NCBI GenBank assembly: GCA_900316395.1
Contig: ONCT01000006.1
Location: 1-51,292, forward strand
DNA from: an uncultured Lachnospiraceae bacterium
GTDB taxonomy: Bacteria; Bacillota; Clostridia; Lachnospirales; Lachnospiraceae
Length of the DNA: 51,292 bases
Reading direction: 5' to 3'
In this document: piece by piece, positions 26,416-35,180 of the stretch
Layout of the letters: each line of letters begins with the position of its first letter
Numbering within the stretch: the stretch's first letter is position 1
Notes under the pieces: generated by a model
Told to the model about the DNA's origin: nothing
What the model saw: only the letters and a program-made list of their open reading frames with translations
Databases searched by the model: none
Translations under genes and position numbers: made by a program

Positions 26416-28014
26416 CTATCCCCAATCGTCGTTAAGCCAGTTACGAAGTAATGTTGCCACCGCTTCTGGTCGTTCATCTACGAACTTCTCTATAAGCACT
26501 CTCGCTTCTGACTTATCGTTATAACCAATATCTTCTAGTTCTTCTTCCTGAGTTGATATCAAATCCTCAATGGTAATCTCTTCTTCAACTTCTTCCTCTT
26601 TGTCTTTTCTAAGAGTTCTAAATACTACAATTGCAAGAAGTATGAATATGAGTAATGCAAGTGCAATTTCTATAATCGTTCTTAGATTAAGTGGGAATCC
26701 AGATGATGGCTGGAACATAGGAACATTATATGCTGTCATAGAGATATTCTCGGCAGCAATTCCTGTAGCCCTAGATACGCTCTGTATCATTTCATCATCA
26801 ACATCAGCTCTTTCTATATCACTATTCTCATTCTCGAACTCGGCAAATGTCTGATCATCTAGCTCGCCTCGTTCCTTCATATCATCTTCATTATAAATTA
26901 CAAATCTCTTGGCTACAACAGAAATAGTAGAATTCTCTAAATCAATTGCTCCTACTTCTTTATCTGTAGTAGTAATCTTCTCACTTGGAAGATAATCTTC
27001 TGTAACATCAGATGTTGTAGAACGGCTTACGCCATTATCATCTATAACATATGTTGTATCGTTATTATTATCTGTACCAGGCACTCCACCTACGCCGGAC
27101 TCTGATTCAGAGTTAGATTCTGTTCTAGAATCCAAATAACCTTGCGTCTGATTATCATTCAGATAATAATTATAGTCAACTTCATTAACCTTATCAAAGC
27201 TCATATTAAGGTTAGCTGCAACCTTAACATCATCATACATTTGTGAGCCAAGGAGAACATCCTTAACCTTCTTAGCAACGCTGGCATTGGCTTTTTCTCT
27301 GGCACTTAGATTAGATGATGCCGTACCAGCACCTGAGGCTGAATCTCCACCCGAGAATAGCACCTTACCATTAGAATCAAGAATAACAATATTATCAGTA
27401 TTCTTGTTACCAAGGCCTGTTGCAACATATTGAGCAATTCCAGCGGCTGTATCCTCGTCCATTTCTTCTCCACCCTTGAGATGAAGAATAACATTAGCAT
27501 AGCTATCTTCCTTCTTAGAACTAATTGTTCCATTGTTCTCTGGAATATTAAGTGTAACCTCTGCCTTCTCGACACTATTAAGCGCCGTTAAGTCAGTTGC
27601 GAATTTCTGCTCTAAGTATAATTTGTATTTCTTCTCTTTGTCTGCCTCAGTTGTTGAGAAGCTTCCATCAATAACATCAGATATACTATAGCCTTTAGAT
27701 GGGATACTGTTAGTTCCAAGTAAGATACTTGCCGTAGCCTCATCTTCACTCTTAACGGAATAATTCATGCCATCCTGAGATACCTGGTATTCAATACTCT
27801 CACCATCTAACAATTCCTTAACCTTAGATGCTTCCTCTGCAGAATTACATTGCACTAGAGAAATCCATGTTGGTCTTGTAACAACGTACACCAAAATAAC
27901 CAGTGCAACAATAACTATAGCTACTGCACTGATTATTATAGCCTTCTGCTTGGTGGAGAACTTCAACCACCATTCCTTTATTCTGTTCAAAATATTCTGT
28001 ATAAACTCTGGCAT
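26416..28014 (-). CDS. fliF: FliF, flagellar MS-ring protein
   Basis: FliF forms the MS ring that starts basal body assembly. The 532 residues have two membrane helices (about 23-46 and 438-458) flanking a large extracytoplasmic part with ring-building motifs (VQCNSAEEASKVKELLDGESIEYQV; TDLTALNSVEKAEVTLNIPE; EKANASVAKKVKDVLLGSQMYDDVKVAANLNMSFDK). A low-complexity insert follows (about 280-310). The cytoplasmic tail binds FliG and ends RPEAVATLLRNWLNDDWG. Confidence 0.96.
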   Translation of the reverse strand: MPEFIQNILNRIKEWWLKFSTKQKAIIISAVAIVIVALVILVYVVTRPTWISLVQCNSAEEASKVKELLDGESIEYQVSQDGMNYSVKSEDEATASILLGTNSIPSKGYSISDVIDGSFSTTEADKEKKYKLYLEQKFATDLTALNSVEKAEVTLNIPENNGTISSKKEDSYANVILHLKGGEEMDEDTAAGIAQYVATGLGNKNTDNIVILDSNGKVLFSGGDSASGAGTASSNLSAREKANASVAKKVKDVLLGSQMYDDVKVAANLNMSFDKVNEVDYNYYLNDNQTQGYLDSRTESNSESESGVGGVPGTDNNNDTTYVIDDNGVSRSTTSDVTEDYLPSEKITTTDKEVGAIDLENSTISVVAKRFVIYNEDDMKERGELDDQTFAEFENENSDIERADVDDEMIQSVSRATGIAAENISMTAYNVPMFQPSSGFPLNLRTIIEIALALLIFILLAIVVFRTLRKDKEEEVEEEITIEDLISTQEEELEDIGYNDKSEARVLIEKFVDERPEAVATLLRNWLNDDWG

Positions 28015-28075
28015 GATATATATCCCCTACTCATATCATTAAAATAAATATAGAATTATTAAATAAGCGCAAAAC

Positions 28076-28405
28076 TCACATTTGCATATTCATAAGCTCT
28101 TTATATGCGTCTAAGAACTTATCTCTAACTGCTACTGTGTATTGCAACGCTACAGTGGCTTTCTGTTCTGCAATAAGCAAATCATGTGTATTATCTGATT
28201 CACCAAGAGCAAACTTAATCTCTTCACCTGAAGCCGCATTCTGCAAGGAATTAGTCTCACCTACCATTCCTAAGACAGAATTAAGCACACTGTCAAATGA
28301 TGTTCCACCATCTGTATTAGCAGGCTTAGGAGCAGCATTAGCACCATAGCCAGCAGCAGGAACATTAGTTGTCTTATACATTGCATTAAGCGAATATAAA
28401 TCCAT
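28076..28405 (-). CDS. fliE: FliE, MS-ring/rod adaptor
   Basis: FliE is a small (109 residues) exported protein that joins the MS ring to the rod. The conserved C-terminal part is clear: FDSVLNSVLGMVGETNSLQNAASGEEIKFALGESDNTHDLLIAEQKATVALQYTVAVRDKFLDAYKELMNMQM. The order flgB-flgC-fliE-fliF is the canonical one. No terminator is seen in the 61 bases before fliF. Confidence 0.95.
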   Translation of the reverse strand: MDLYSLNAMYKTTNVPAAGYGANAAPKPANTDGGTSFDSVLNSVLGMVGETNSLQNAASGEEIKFALGESDNTHDLLIAEQKATVALQYTVAVRDKFLDAYKELMNMQM

Positions 28406-28420
28406 AACAATCTCCTAGAA

Positions 28421-28861
28421 TTATTGACCTATACGAAGACCTGCAGTAGCCATTCCTTTAACAGCTTCAAATGCAGTAACATTTGCTTCGTAAGCTCTAC
28501 TACTATCTATAAGGTTCGTCATCTCTGTTACTGTGTTAACATTAGGATATAATACATATCCATTCTCATCAGCATCAGGATGTGCTGGATCATATTCCAT
28601 AATAAAATCTGTTGTTGTATCCTCAGCAACTCTTACAACCTTAACTCCGTCACCTCTAAATTCTGTTGCTCTCTTTAATGCATCAGAAAATGTAGGCGAT
28701 GTATTCTTCTCTTCGAAGGATACTATCTTACGACGATATGGAGTACCATCCTCTGTTCTTGTTGTATTGACATTAGCAATGTTCTCAGCAATTGTATCCA
28801 TACGGAATCGCTGAGCCGTCATACCTGACGCTGCTATATCAAATGATTGAAATAAAGCCAT
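28421..28861 (-). CDS. flgC: FlgC, proximal rod protein
   Basis: FlgC is an exported rod subunit. The 146 residues carry the N-terminal rod signature (FDIAASGMTAQRFRMDTIAENIANVNTTRTEDGTPYRRK) and the C-terminal helix (VNTVTEMTNLIDSSRAYEANVTAFEAVKGMATAGLRIG). Size and position right after flgB are standard. Confidence 0.97.
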   Translation of the reverse strand: MALFQSFDIAASGMTAQRFRMDTIAENIANVNTTRTEDGTPYRRKIVSFEEKNTSPTFSDALKRATEFRGDGVKVVRVAEDTTTDFIMEYDPAHPDADENGYVLYPNVNTVTEMTNLIDSSRAYEANVTAFEAVKGMATAGLRIGQ

Positions 28862-28880
28862 ATTAATACCTCCGAACTAA

Positions 28881-29270
28881 CTACTTAGCTACTGCCTTAA
28901 AGCGAGCAAATTCCGAACTAATAGACTCGGTCAAAGCCTGATACTTAATCTGCTCTGAAGCAAGTTCAACGTTCTCTGTGTCAACATCAACATTATTGCC
29001 GTCTAATCGATAAGAGTATCCTGCGTAATCAGTGAATACCTTCGGCTGTAAGCTTGCAACATCAAGATTAGTTACTGCACCATGTAGGTTATTAGCTTTC
29101 GTCTTCTCAATTGCCTGCTTTAATGTTGTGTCGAACTCAATGTCTTTTCTCTTGTAGCCAGGAGTATCCACATTTGCAATATTATGAGCAATGGTTTTCT
29201 CTCGCATCCAGCTAGCGTCTGCAGCTTTGTCAAGGATATTAACATAATCAAAAGCATTCGAACTAAACAT
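28881..29270 (-). CDS. flgB: FlgB, proximal rod protein
   Basis: FlgB is the first gene of the flagellar unit and encodes a rod subunit. The 129 residues include the rod motif IAHNIANVDTPGYKRKDIEF and a C-terminal helical stretch (DVDTENVELASEQIKYQALTESISSEFARFKAV). I chose the ATG at 29270, five bases after a GGAGG; the four-codon-longer TTG at 29282 overlaps the SD. A good sigma-A-like promoter lies about 45 bases upstream. Confidence 0.95.
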   Translation of the reverse strand: MFSSNAFDYVNILDKAADASWMREKTIAHNIANVDTPGYKRKDIEFDTTLKQAIEKTKANNLHGAVTNLDVASLQPKVFTDYAGYSYRLDGNNVDVDTENVELASEQIKYQALTESISSEFARFKAVAK

Positions 29271-29314
29271 AAGCGCCTCCAATTGGGATAATATTATCCA
29301 CTCTCCTTTACAAT

Positions 29315-29342
29315 ATTATATAGAATATTTTGCAAATTACAA
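29315..29342 (-). promoter_or_regulatory. Sigma-A-like promoter of the flgB unit
   Basis: On the minus strand TTGTAA (29342-29337) and a perfect TATAAT (29320-29315) are separated by 16 bases, 45 bases upstream of the flgB ATG. It is the best -10 element in the interval between flgB and the codY terminator and is the likely start of the fla/che locus. Confidence 0.65.
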
Positions 29343-29354
29343 GAGCTATTTTGC

Positions 29355-29392
29355 ATATATTGTGTTTACATTTCCCAAAAAGCACAATATAT
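29355..29392. promoter_or_regulatory. 10-bp inverted repeat upstream of the flgB promoter
   Basis: ATATATTGTG (29355-29364) and its perfect reverse complement CACAATATAT (29383-29392) are separated by 18 bases, just upstream of the flgB -35. The spacing suits a dimeric DNA-binding regulator better than an RNA hairpin, because it lies upstream of the transcription start. The binding factor is unknown. Confidence 0.4.
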
Positions 29393-29423
29393 ATTCATTT
29401 TAGGGGATTAAATAAATATATAA

Positions 29424-29438
29424 GAATTTCAAAAAATG
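29424..29438. promoter_or_regulatory. Weak CodY-box-like sequence
   Basis: The 15 bases here match the known CodY box (AATTTTCWGAAAATT) at about 11 of 15 positions. That is below a convincing match in AT-rich DNA. It is recorded because the codY gene is adjacent and because CodY controls the fla/che promoter in Bacillus subtilis. Confidence 0.2.
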
Positions 29439-29450
29439 CTATAAAAACAC

Positions 29451-29478
29451 AAAAAGGACTTAATATAAAGTCCTTTTT
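29451..29478 (-). terminator. Rho-independent terminator after codY
   Basis: An 11-base perfect inverted repeat (AAAAAGGACTT / AAGTCCTTTTT) with a 6-base loop has A- and T-runs on both sides, so it can work in either direction. It lies 37 bases past the codY stop and separates the codY unit from the flagellar promoter. Confidence 0.85.
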
Positions 29479-29514
29479 TAACAATTCCATCCATGAAAAA
29501 TAACAATATGTAAT

Positions 29515-30297
29515 TTACTTATTATTTATATCGGCAAGTTCTTCAAAAACTAAATCATTAATTACACGAATATATGTACCCTTCATTCCAGAAGACTTTG
29601 TCTCGATAACACCAGCACTCTCGAACTTACGAAGAGCATTGACAATTACAGAACGGGTAATTCCTACTCTATCAGCAATCTTAGATGCAACTAAGAGCCC
29701 TTCTTTACCATCTAATTCGTCAAATATGTGACATATTGCGTCAAGCTCTGAATAAGACAACGTATTAATGGCCGATTCAACAATCTGTCTATTCCTTAAT
29801 TCCTCATCATGCTCATCATTAACAGCACGCATCATCTCTAAGCCAACGACAGTTGTTCCATATTCACTTAATATTATATCATCAATATCATACGGTTTGT
29901 CAAATCTATATACGAATAAAGTGCCAAGTCTCTCACCTGCAATATATATTGGTGAAATAATAGCAGAATACTTCTCTACTATCCTCTCCTCAAATCCAAG
30001 TGTCGCAAGATTCACATTTTCCTGTGTAGAAAGAATACTAAGAAGTCTCTCATTAAGTAATGGGTCAACAAATTCTCCCACGTTATCTACTACAAGATCA
30101 GATACAACAGACAAATCATTATCCTTTCTGCTGTGACTAATCCCTAGAACCTTGCCCTTCTTGCTAATCACAATAACACCTGATTCAAGAATCTCACGAA
30201 GCACCTTGCATATATCATTGAATACTACCTTAGTAGAATTATTATTGTGAAGAAGATTACCAATCTTTCTCGTCTTATCTAATAATTGTACACTCAT
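29515..30297 (-). CDS. codY: CodY, GTP/branched-chain amino acid-sensing regulator
   Basis: CodY represses stationary-phase, amino acid and often motility genes when GTP and branched-chain amino acids are plentiful. The 260 residues match the family: an N-terminal GAF ligand domain (about 1-155) beginning MSVQLLDKTRKIGNLLHN, and a C-terminal winged helix with the near-invariant VASKIADRVGITRSVIVNALRKFESAGVIETKSSGMKGTYIRV (about 203-247). It starts 11 bases after topA, so it is co-transcribed with it, and lies directly upstream of flgB as in Bacillus. Confidence 0.97.
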   Translation of the reverse strand: MSVQLLDKTRKIGNLLHNNNSTKVVFNDICKVLREILESGVIVISKKGKVLGISHSRKDNDLSVVSDLVVDNVGEFVDPLLNERLLSILSTQENVNLATLGFEERIVEKYSAIISPIYIAGERLGTLFVYRFDKPYDIDDIILSEYGTTVVGLEMMRAVNDEHDEELRNRQIVESAINTLSYSELDAICHIFDELDGKEGLLVASKIADRVGITRSVIVNALRKFESAGVIETKSSGMKGTYIRVINDLVFEELADINNK

Positions 30298-30308
30298 TAT
30301 TCCTAACC

Positions 30309-32384
30309 TTATTCTCCCTGAGTCTTATCCTCTTTGTCGCATACGAAGCCGCACTCCTTATTCTGGCATACAAGCTTCTTGCCCTTAATAACCATATAAT
30401 CCTTACATTTTGGACATTTCTTCTCAACTGGTCTGTTCCAATTCATAAAGTCACAGTCAGGATATCCTTCACATCCGTAATAGGTTCTTCCCTTCTTAGT
30501 CTTGCAGATAATAACATCCTTACCACATTTTGGACAAGGAACTCCTATCTTCTCTAAGAAAGGCTTAGTATTACGACAATCTGGAAATCCTGGGCAGGCT
30601 AAGAACTTACCGAACTTACCATACTTAATCACCATGTTACGGCCACACTCTTCACAGACTACATCAGTCTCCTCATCAAGGATTGTAACCTTCTCTAATG
30701 TCTCCTGTGCGCTCTTAACTTCCTTCTCAACCTTTGGATAGATATCTCTAATTATATCCTTCCAAGAGATGTTGCCTTCTTCAACTCCATCAAGCTCTTC
30801 CTCTAATCTTGCAGTGAATTTCTCATCAACAATATCAGGGAACGCCTTAGTCATCAAATCATTGACGATTTCGCCCATCTCCGTTACGAATATATTACGA
30901 CCTTCCTTGCCAATATATCTTCTCTTAAGAAGAGTTGTAATAATTGGAGAATAAGTACTAGGACGGCCTATTCCTAATTCCTCAAGAGTTCTTACAATCG
31001 AAGCCTCTGTATAATGTGCAGGTGGCTGTGTAAAATGTTGTGTCTCATCAAGACTTACTAAGTCAAGCTCATCACCTACTTTAAGGCTGTCAAGCTTCTG
31101 CTTCTTCTCTTCCTTGTCATCATCATCCTTATATACAGAAAGGAAACCATCAAAAGCAACCTTAGATGCTGATGTCTGGAAGATATAATCCATAGCCTGA
31201 ATTCTAACTTTAATCACATCATACATTGCATTAGTCATCTGACTTGCAACGAATCTCTTCCATATTAATTGATATAGCTTAAACTGTGCAGGGCTTAGAG
31301 AACTCTTAACCATAGAAGGTGTAAGTGTCACATCTGAAGGTCTGATTGCTTCATGAGCATCCTGTATCTTGCCCTTCTTCTTATCGACTCCCTTATAGTC
31401 TCCCACGTATTCCTTGCCATATTCGCTGGCAATATAATCCTTACAAGAAGCCTTGGCTTCATCTGATATTCTAATTGAATCAGTTCTAAGATATGTAATA
31501 AGGCCAACTGTTCCCACCTTGGAAATGTTGATTCCTTCGTACAACTGTTGTGCAATATTCATTGTCTTAGATATAGAGAAGTTAAGCTGCTTAGATGCCT
31601 CCTGTTGCATAGTAGATGTTGTAAATGGAAGTGGTGTCTTCTTCTCTCGCTTAGAATTATTGACACTTTCAACCTTGTAGCTTGCACCATCTAATTCATT
31701 GAATATAACATCAAGCTCTTTCTTACTGTTAATATCAAGCTTCTTATCCTTGTTACCATAAAATGATGCTTCAATGTTATTCTTCTTATTCTTAAGCTTA
31801 ACATCTAATGTATAGTATTCCTGTGGAATAAACTCTGATATCTCTTTTTCTCTATTGCAGATAATATTAAGAGCTGCAGATTGAACTCTACCAGCACTAA
31901 GACCTCTCTTAACCTTTTCCCAAAGCACAGGTGATATCTCATAACCAACTACTCTGTCAAGCACACGTCTTGCCTGCTGAGCATCAACAAGATCCATATC
32001 AATATCACGAGGATTCTTCATAGCCTCCTTAACAGCCTTCTTAGTGATCTCATTAAAACTAATTCGACTTACATTCTTATCATCAAGATTAAGGGCGCTA
32101 ATAAGATGCCACGAAATTGCTTCTCCTTCGCGGTCCGGGTCAGTTGCAAGATATATCTTATCTGACTTCTTAACTTCCTTCCTTAAACTAGCTAGTAATT
32201 CTCCCTTACCCCTAATAGTAATATATTTCGGCTCAAAATCATTATCAACATCAACACCTAATGCACTCTTAGGCAAATCCCTTACATGACCATTAGATGC
32301 AACGACTTCATAATTCTTACCTAGAAATTTCTTAATTGTATTAACCTTAGTTGGTGACTCAACAATTACAAGATTCTTAGCCAT
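30309..32384 (-). CDS. topA: DNA topoisomerase I
   Basis: Type IA topoisomerase that relaxes negative supercoils. The 691 residues contain the Toprim domain (LVIVESPTKVNTIKKFLG..., with ATDPDREGEAISWHL), the active-site Tyr in GLITYLRTDSIRISDEA (near residue 300), and three C-terminal zinc-ribbon modules: CEECGRNMV...CPGFPDC, CPKCGKDVI...CEGYPDC and CPKCKDYMV...CQNKEC. The length and four-Cys fingers are typical of Firmicutes TopA. It sits in the dprA-topA-codY order. Confidence 0.98.
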   Translation of the reverse strand: MAKNLVIVESPTKVNTIKKFLGKNYEVVASNGHVRDLPKSALGVDVDNDFEPKYITIRGKGELLASLRKEVKKSDKIYLATDPDREGEAISWHLISALNLDDKNVSRISFNEITKKAVKEAMKNPRDIDMDLVDAQQARRVLDRVVGYEISPVLWEKVKRGLSAGRVQSAALNIICNREKEISEFIPQEYYTLDVKLKNKKNNIEASFYGNKDKKLDINSKKELDVIFNELDGASYKVESVNNSKREKKTPLPFTTSTMQQEASKQLNFSISKTMNIAQQLYEGINISKVGTVGLITYLRTDSIRISDEAKASCKDYIASEYGKEYVGDYKGVDKKKGKIQDAHEAIRPSDVTLTPSMVKSSLSPAQFKLYQLIWKRFVASQMTNAMYDVIKVRIQAMDYIFQTSASKVAFDGFLSVYKDDDDKEEKKQKLDSLKVGDELDLVSLDETQHFTQPPAHYTEASIVRTLEELGIGRPSTYSPIITTLLKRRYIGKEGRNIFVTEMGEIVNDLMTKAFPDIVDEKFTARLEEELDGVEEGNISWKDIIRDIYPKVEKEVKSAQETLEKVTILDEETDVVCEECGRNMVIKYGKFGKFLACPGFPDCRNTKPFLEKIGVPCPKCGKDVIICKTKKGRTYYGCEGYPDCDFMNWNRPVEKKCPKCKDYMVIKGKKLVCQNKECGFVCDKEDKTQGE

Positions 32385-32403
32385 TACTGCCTCCTAGTAT
32401 AAC

Positions 32404-33504
32404 TTACTTAATCTTGATATATTGGTTAACAAACACTTCCTTAGCCAGATTCAGTTTGCATAGGTTCATAATAGAATTAAGAACTAGCATCATATCAAGA
32501 TTAGTTTTCTCAATTATTTCTTCTATCCCTTTAGGATAAAAATCTAGAATACTATACACCAATAAATCTTCTTTTTCAAGAAATAAATTCTGAATATTGT
32601 CATTATCTTCTACTAGAAGTGTGTTAATTTCTACCTCCTCAAGGTTATTAACAAAATCTTCTACACTTGTAATTATGCCTGCACCCTGTTCTATTAAAGC
32701 GTTGCAACCAGCAGAGAGAGAATCATTGATTCTTCCAGGCAGGGCATATATATCCTTGCCCTGTTCTAGCGCAAAATCAGCTGTTATTAAGGAGCCACTT
32801 CTTAGCCTTGCTTCAATTATCACAACCTGATTACTTAACGCAGAAATAATTCTGTTACGAGTTGGGAAATTAAAATTCATCGGCACCGTCCCAGGCAACT
32901 GTTCTGATATAATTGCACCTTCCTTTTGAATATCAACATAAGTATTAATATTGTCTCTTGGATAACAAATATCTACGCCGCATCCTAAGACTGCAACAGT
33001 CTTACCCTTGGCTCTTAATGCCCCTTCATGTGATGCATTGTCAATTCCCAGCGCCATGCCACTTATAATGGTGTACCCTTTTTGGGACAGCGTATATGCA
33101 ATTTCTTTTGCAGTCCATCTGCCATATTCTGAACATCTCCTTGCACCGACTATTGATACACATTTATGGAAATCCTCTGGAAAATGTCCTATATAAAACA
33201 AACCGTAAGGCGAATTCCTAATCACTCTTAGCTTATCAGGATAATTAACCATAGGTCTTGTTATAAGCCCCTGGTTATATGATAAGAACTCCTGATATGT
33301 CTTATCAATTAATTCATCATCTCTACTGCTTACAATGATATCAGCTATCTTATCATCTATTACACCGCTTGAGAGTAAGTCACTCTTACTTGCATCATAT
33401 ACTTTCTTCGCATCACCGAAGCAATCTACAATTCTATTTTTATAGTTATTAGCTATATCTAGTCTTGTTAACCATAATTCGTATTTTATATTACTTTCTG
33501 TCAT
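32404..33504 (-). CDS. dprA: DprA/Smf DNA-processing protein
   Basis: DprA loads RecA on incoming single-stranded DNA during natural transformation. The 366 residues have a helical N-terminal region (about 1-75), the Rossmann-like DprA core (SIVGARRCSEYGRWTAKEIAYTLSQKGYTIISGMALGIDNASHEGALRAKGKTVAVLGCGVDICYPRDN, then SGSLITADFALEQGKDIYALPGRINDSLSAGCNALIEQGA) and a C-terminal winged-helix-like tail. It is found in many species not known to transform, so competence is not proven. Confidence 0.95.
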   Translation of the reverse strand: MTESNIKYELWLTRLDIANNYKNRIVDCFGDAKKVYDASKSDLLSSGVIDDKIADIIVSSRDDELIDKTYQEFLSYNQGLITRPMVNYPDKLRVIRNSPYGLFYIGHFPEDFHKCVSIVGARRCSEYGRWTAKEIAYTLSQKGYTIISGMALGIDNASHEGALRAKGKTVAVLGCGVDICYPRDNINTYVDIQKEGAIISEQLPGTVPMNFNFPTRNRIISALSNQVVIIEARLRSGSLITADFALEQGKDIYALPGRINDSLSAGCNALIEQGAGIITSVEDFVNNLEEVEINTLLVEDNDNIQNLFLEKEDLLVYSILDFYPKGIEEIIEKTNLDMMLVLNSIMNLCKLNLAKEVFVNQYIKIK

Positions 33505-33516
33505 AACTTCAGCCTC

Positions 33517-35052
33517 CTATAAGCAATTCTCAAAATACTTCTTGTCAAGTCCACGATATAATAGTGACTCCTTAAGATGAAGCACATTAATTCGTTCATC
33601 ACCTGCCATATCAGCTATTGTTCTTGCTACTCTAAGAAGCTTATAATATGTTCTTCCAGTCAGGGCATATCTGTCATATATATCCTCCATAAACTGATTC
33701 TCTTCCTCTCCTAAAGCACAGTACTTGTCAATGTCTCTTGACGGAATGTTACTGTTGTAATTATATGTCTCGTTAATGTATCGCTTCTTCTGGATGTTAT
33801 GCGCCTTAATTACCCTGTCTCTAATCTCATCTGACGATTCGTTTTCTTCTATTGCAACAATATCTTTATAGCTTACTGTGGCAGCCTCAGCACACATATC
33901 AATCCTGTCAAGCAGAGGCTGTGACAGCTTGTTGTAATATCTCCTTATAGAGTTGCGGTCACATCTACATTTGTTAAGATCAGGATAATATCCACAAGAG
34001 CATGGATTCATTGCACACACAAGCATAAAGTTAGAAGGATAAGTATATTTACCAGATGCTCTTGATATACTAACCTCTCCATCCTCCATAGGTTGACGAA
34101 GCATCTCAAGTGTTGTCTTGGAAAACTCTGTAAGCTCATCAAGAAATAACACACCATTATGCGCTAATGATATCTCACCTGGATGAGGAATTGCGCCACC
34201 ACCAATAAGCCCCTGGGGACTTACAGTATGATGGGGACTCCTAAATGGTCTGTCGTTAATAATTCTAGGATTGTCCTTAAATCGTCCACTTACACTTGCA
34301 ATCTTAGAACTAACAATACACTCTTCATTTGTCATAGGTGGAAGAATTGTAGGAATTGATTTCGCAATCATTGTCTTGCCAGCACCTGGCGGACCTATCA
34401 TAAGGAAATTATGCATGCCTGATACTGCAATCTCGCAAGCACGCCTTAGAACCTTCTGTCCATTGATATTTAAAAAATCATGCTTTGGTTTATCTGTTTC
34501 TTCATTAGATATTATTATCTCATCTTCATAATAAGGCACATCACCTTCATTAAGATAATTAATTACATCTAGCAAATGTTTGACTGGGATAATCTTAATT
34601 CCTTTGGCGAGACTAGCCTCTGAATAATTATCGTATGGCACTATGCATTCACTTATTCCATGTTCTAATGCATCAAGAAGAATAGGTAGCACCCCTGTTA
34701 CACCATTAATCTGACCAGATAGGCCTAATTCACCTATCATCATGATACTGTCATTGTCTTCTCTCTCAATTATTGACATTGCTTCAAGAATCGCAATGGC
34801 AAGAGGCAAATCAAATCCACAGCCTTGCTTTTTAATTGATGCAGGTGCAATATTAACAGTAATCCTCTTAGGTGGCAGTAAAAAGCCGCAATTTTTCATT
34901 GCAGTTCTAACTCTCTCTTTAGCCTCCTTAACCTCAGAAGACAAGAAGCCCACCATCTCAAAATAAGGCATACCGTCGCTAACATCAGCCTCAACCTTCA
35001 CAATAGTAGACGTAATTCCTTTCAGAATCGCCGTAGTAATACAACTATACAT
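33517..35052 (-). CDS. YifB/ComM-family Mg-chelatase-like AAA+ ATPase
   Basis: This 511-residue protein matches the YifB/ComM family. ComM is a branch-migration helicase in natural transformation of some bacteria. The N-terminal domain is Lon-like (SDGMPYFEMVGFLSSEVKEAKERVRTAMKNCGF, KRITVNIAPASIKKQGCGFDLPLAIAIL). The AAA+ module follows with Walker A GPPGAGKTMIAKSIP (near 217), FRSPHHTVS, Walker B NGVLFLDELTEF and CAMNPCSCGYYPD, then a C-terminal helical lid (GRTYYKLLRVARTIADMAG). The ATG at 35052 lacks an obvious SD. It starts the yifB-dprA-topA-codY unit; no convincing promoter stands out in the AT-rich 35053-35140. Confidence 0.93.
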   Translation of the reverse strand: MYSCITTAILKGITSTIVKVEADVSDGMPYFEMVGFLSSEVKEAKERVRTAMKNCGFLLPPKRITVNIAPASIKKQGCGFDLPLAIAILEAMSIIEREDNDSIMMIGELGLSGQINGVTGVLPILLDALEHGISECIVPYDNYSEASLAKGIKIIPVKHLLDVINYLNEGDVPYYEDEIIISNEETDKPKHDFLNINGQKVLRRACEIAVSGMHNFLMIGPPGAGKTMIAKSIPTILPPMTNEECIVSSKIASVSGRFKDNPRIINDRPFRSPHHTVSPQGLIGGGAIPHPGEISLAHNGVLFLDELTEFSKTTLEMLRQPMEDGEVSISRASGKYTYPSNFMLVCAMNPCSCGYYPDLNKCRCDRNSIRRYYNKLSQPLLDRIDMCAEAATVSYKDIVAIEENESSDEIRDRVIKAHNIQKKRYINETYNYNSNIPSRDIDKYCALGEEENQFMEDIYDRYALTGRTYYKLLRVARTIADMAGDERINVLHLKESLLYRGLDKKYFENCL

Positions 35053-35140
35053 TTATACTTTGGGAATTATTAATACATAAATAGATTGTTAAATATGAAA
35101 TATAGATGTAAATATACTAACACACATTAGTATTATTCTC

Positions 35141-35170
35141 AAATAAAAAATGGCTCCTATTAAGGAGCCA
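35141..35170 (-). terminator. Rho-independent terminator after trpS
   Basis: TGGCTCCT / AGGAGCCA form a perfect 8-bp stem with a 4-base loop, followed on the minus strand by a T-run. It starts 11 bases past the trpS stop and divides this unit from yifB. Confidence 0.92.
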
Positions 35171-35180
35171 CATTCAGTAC

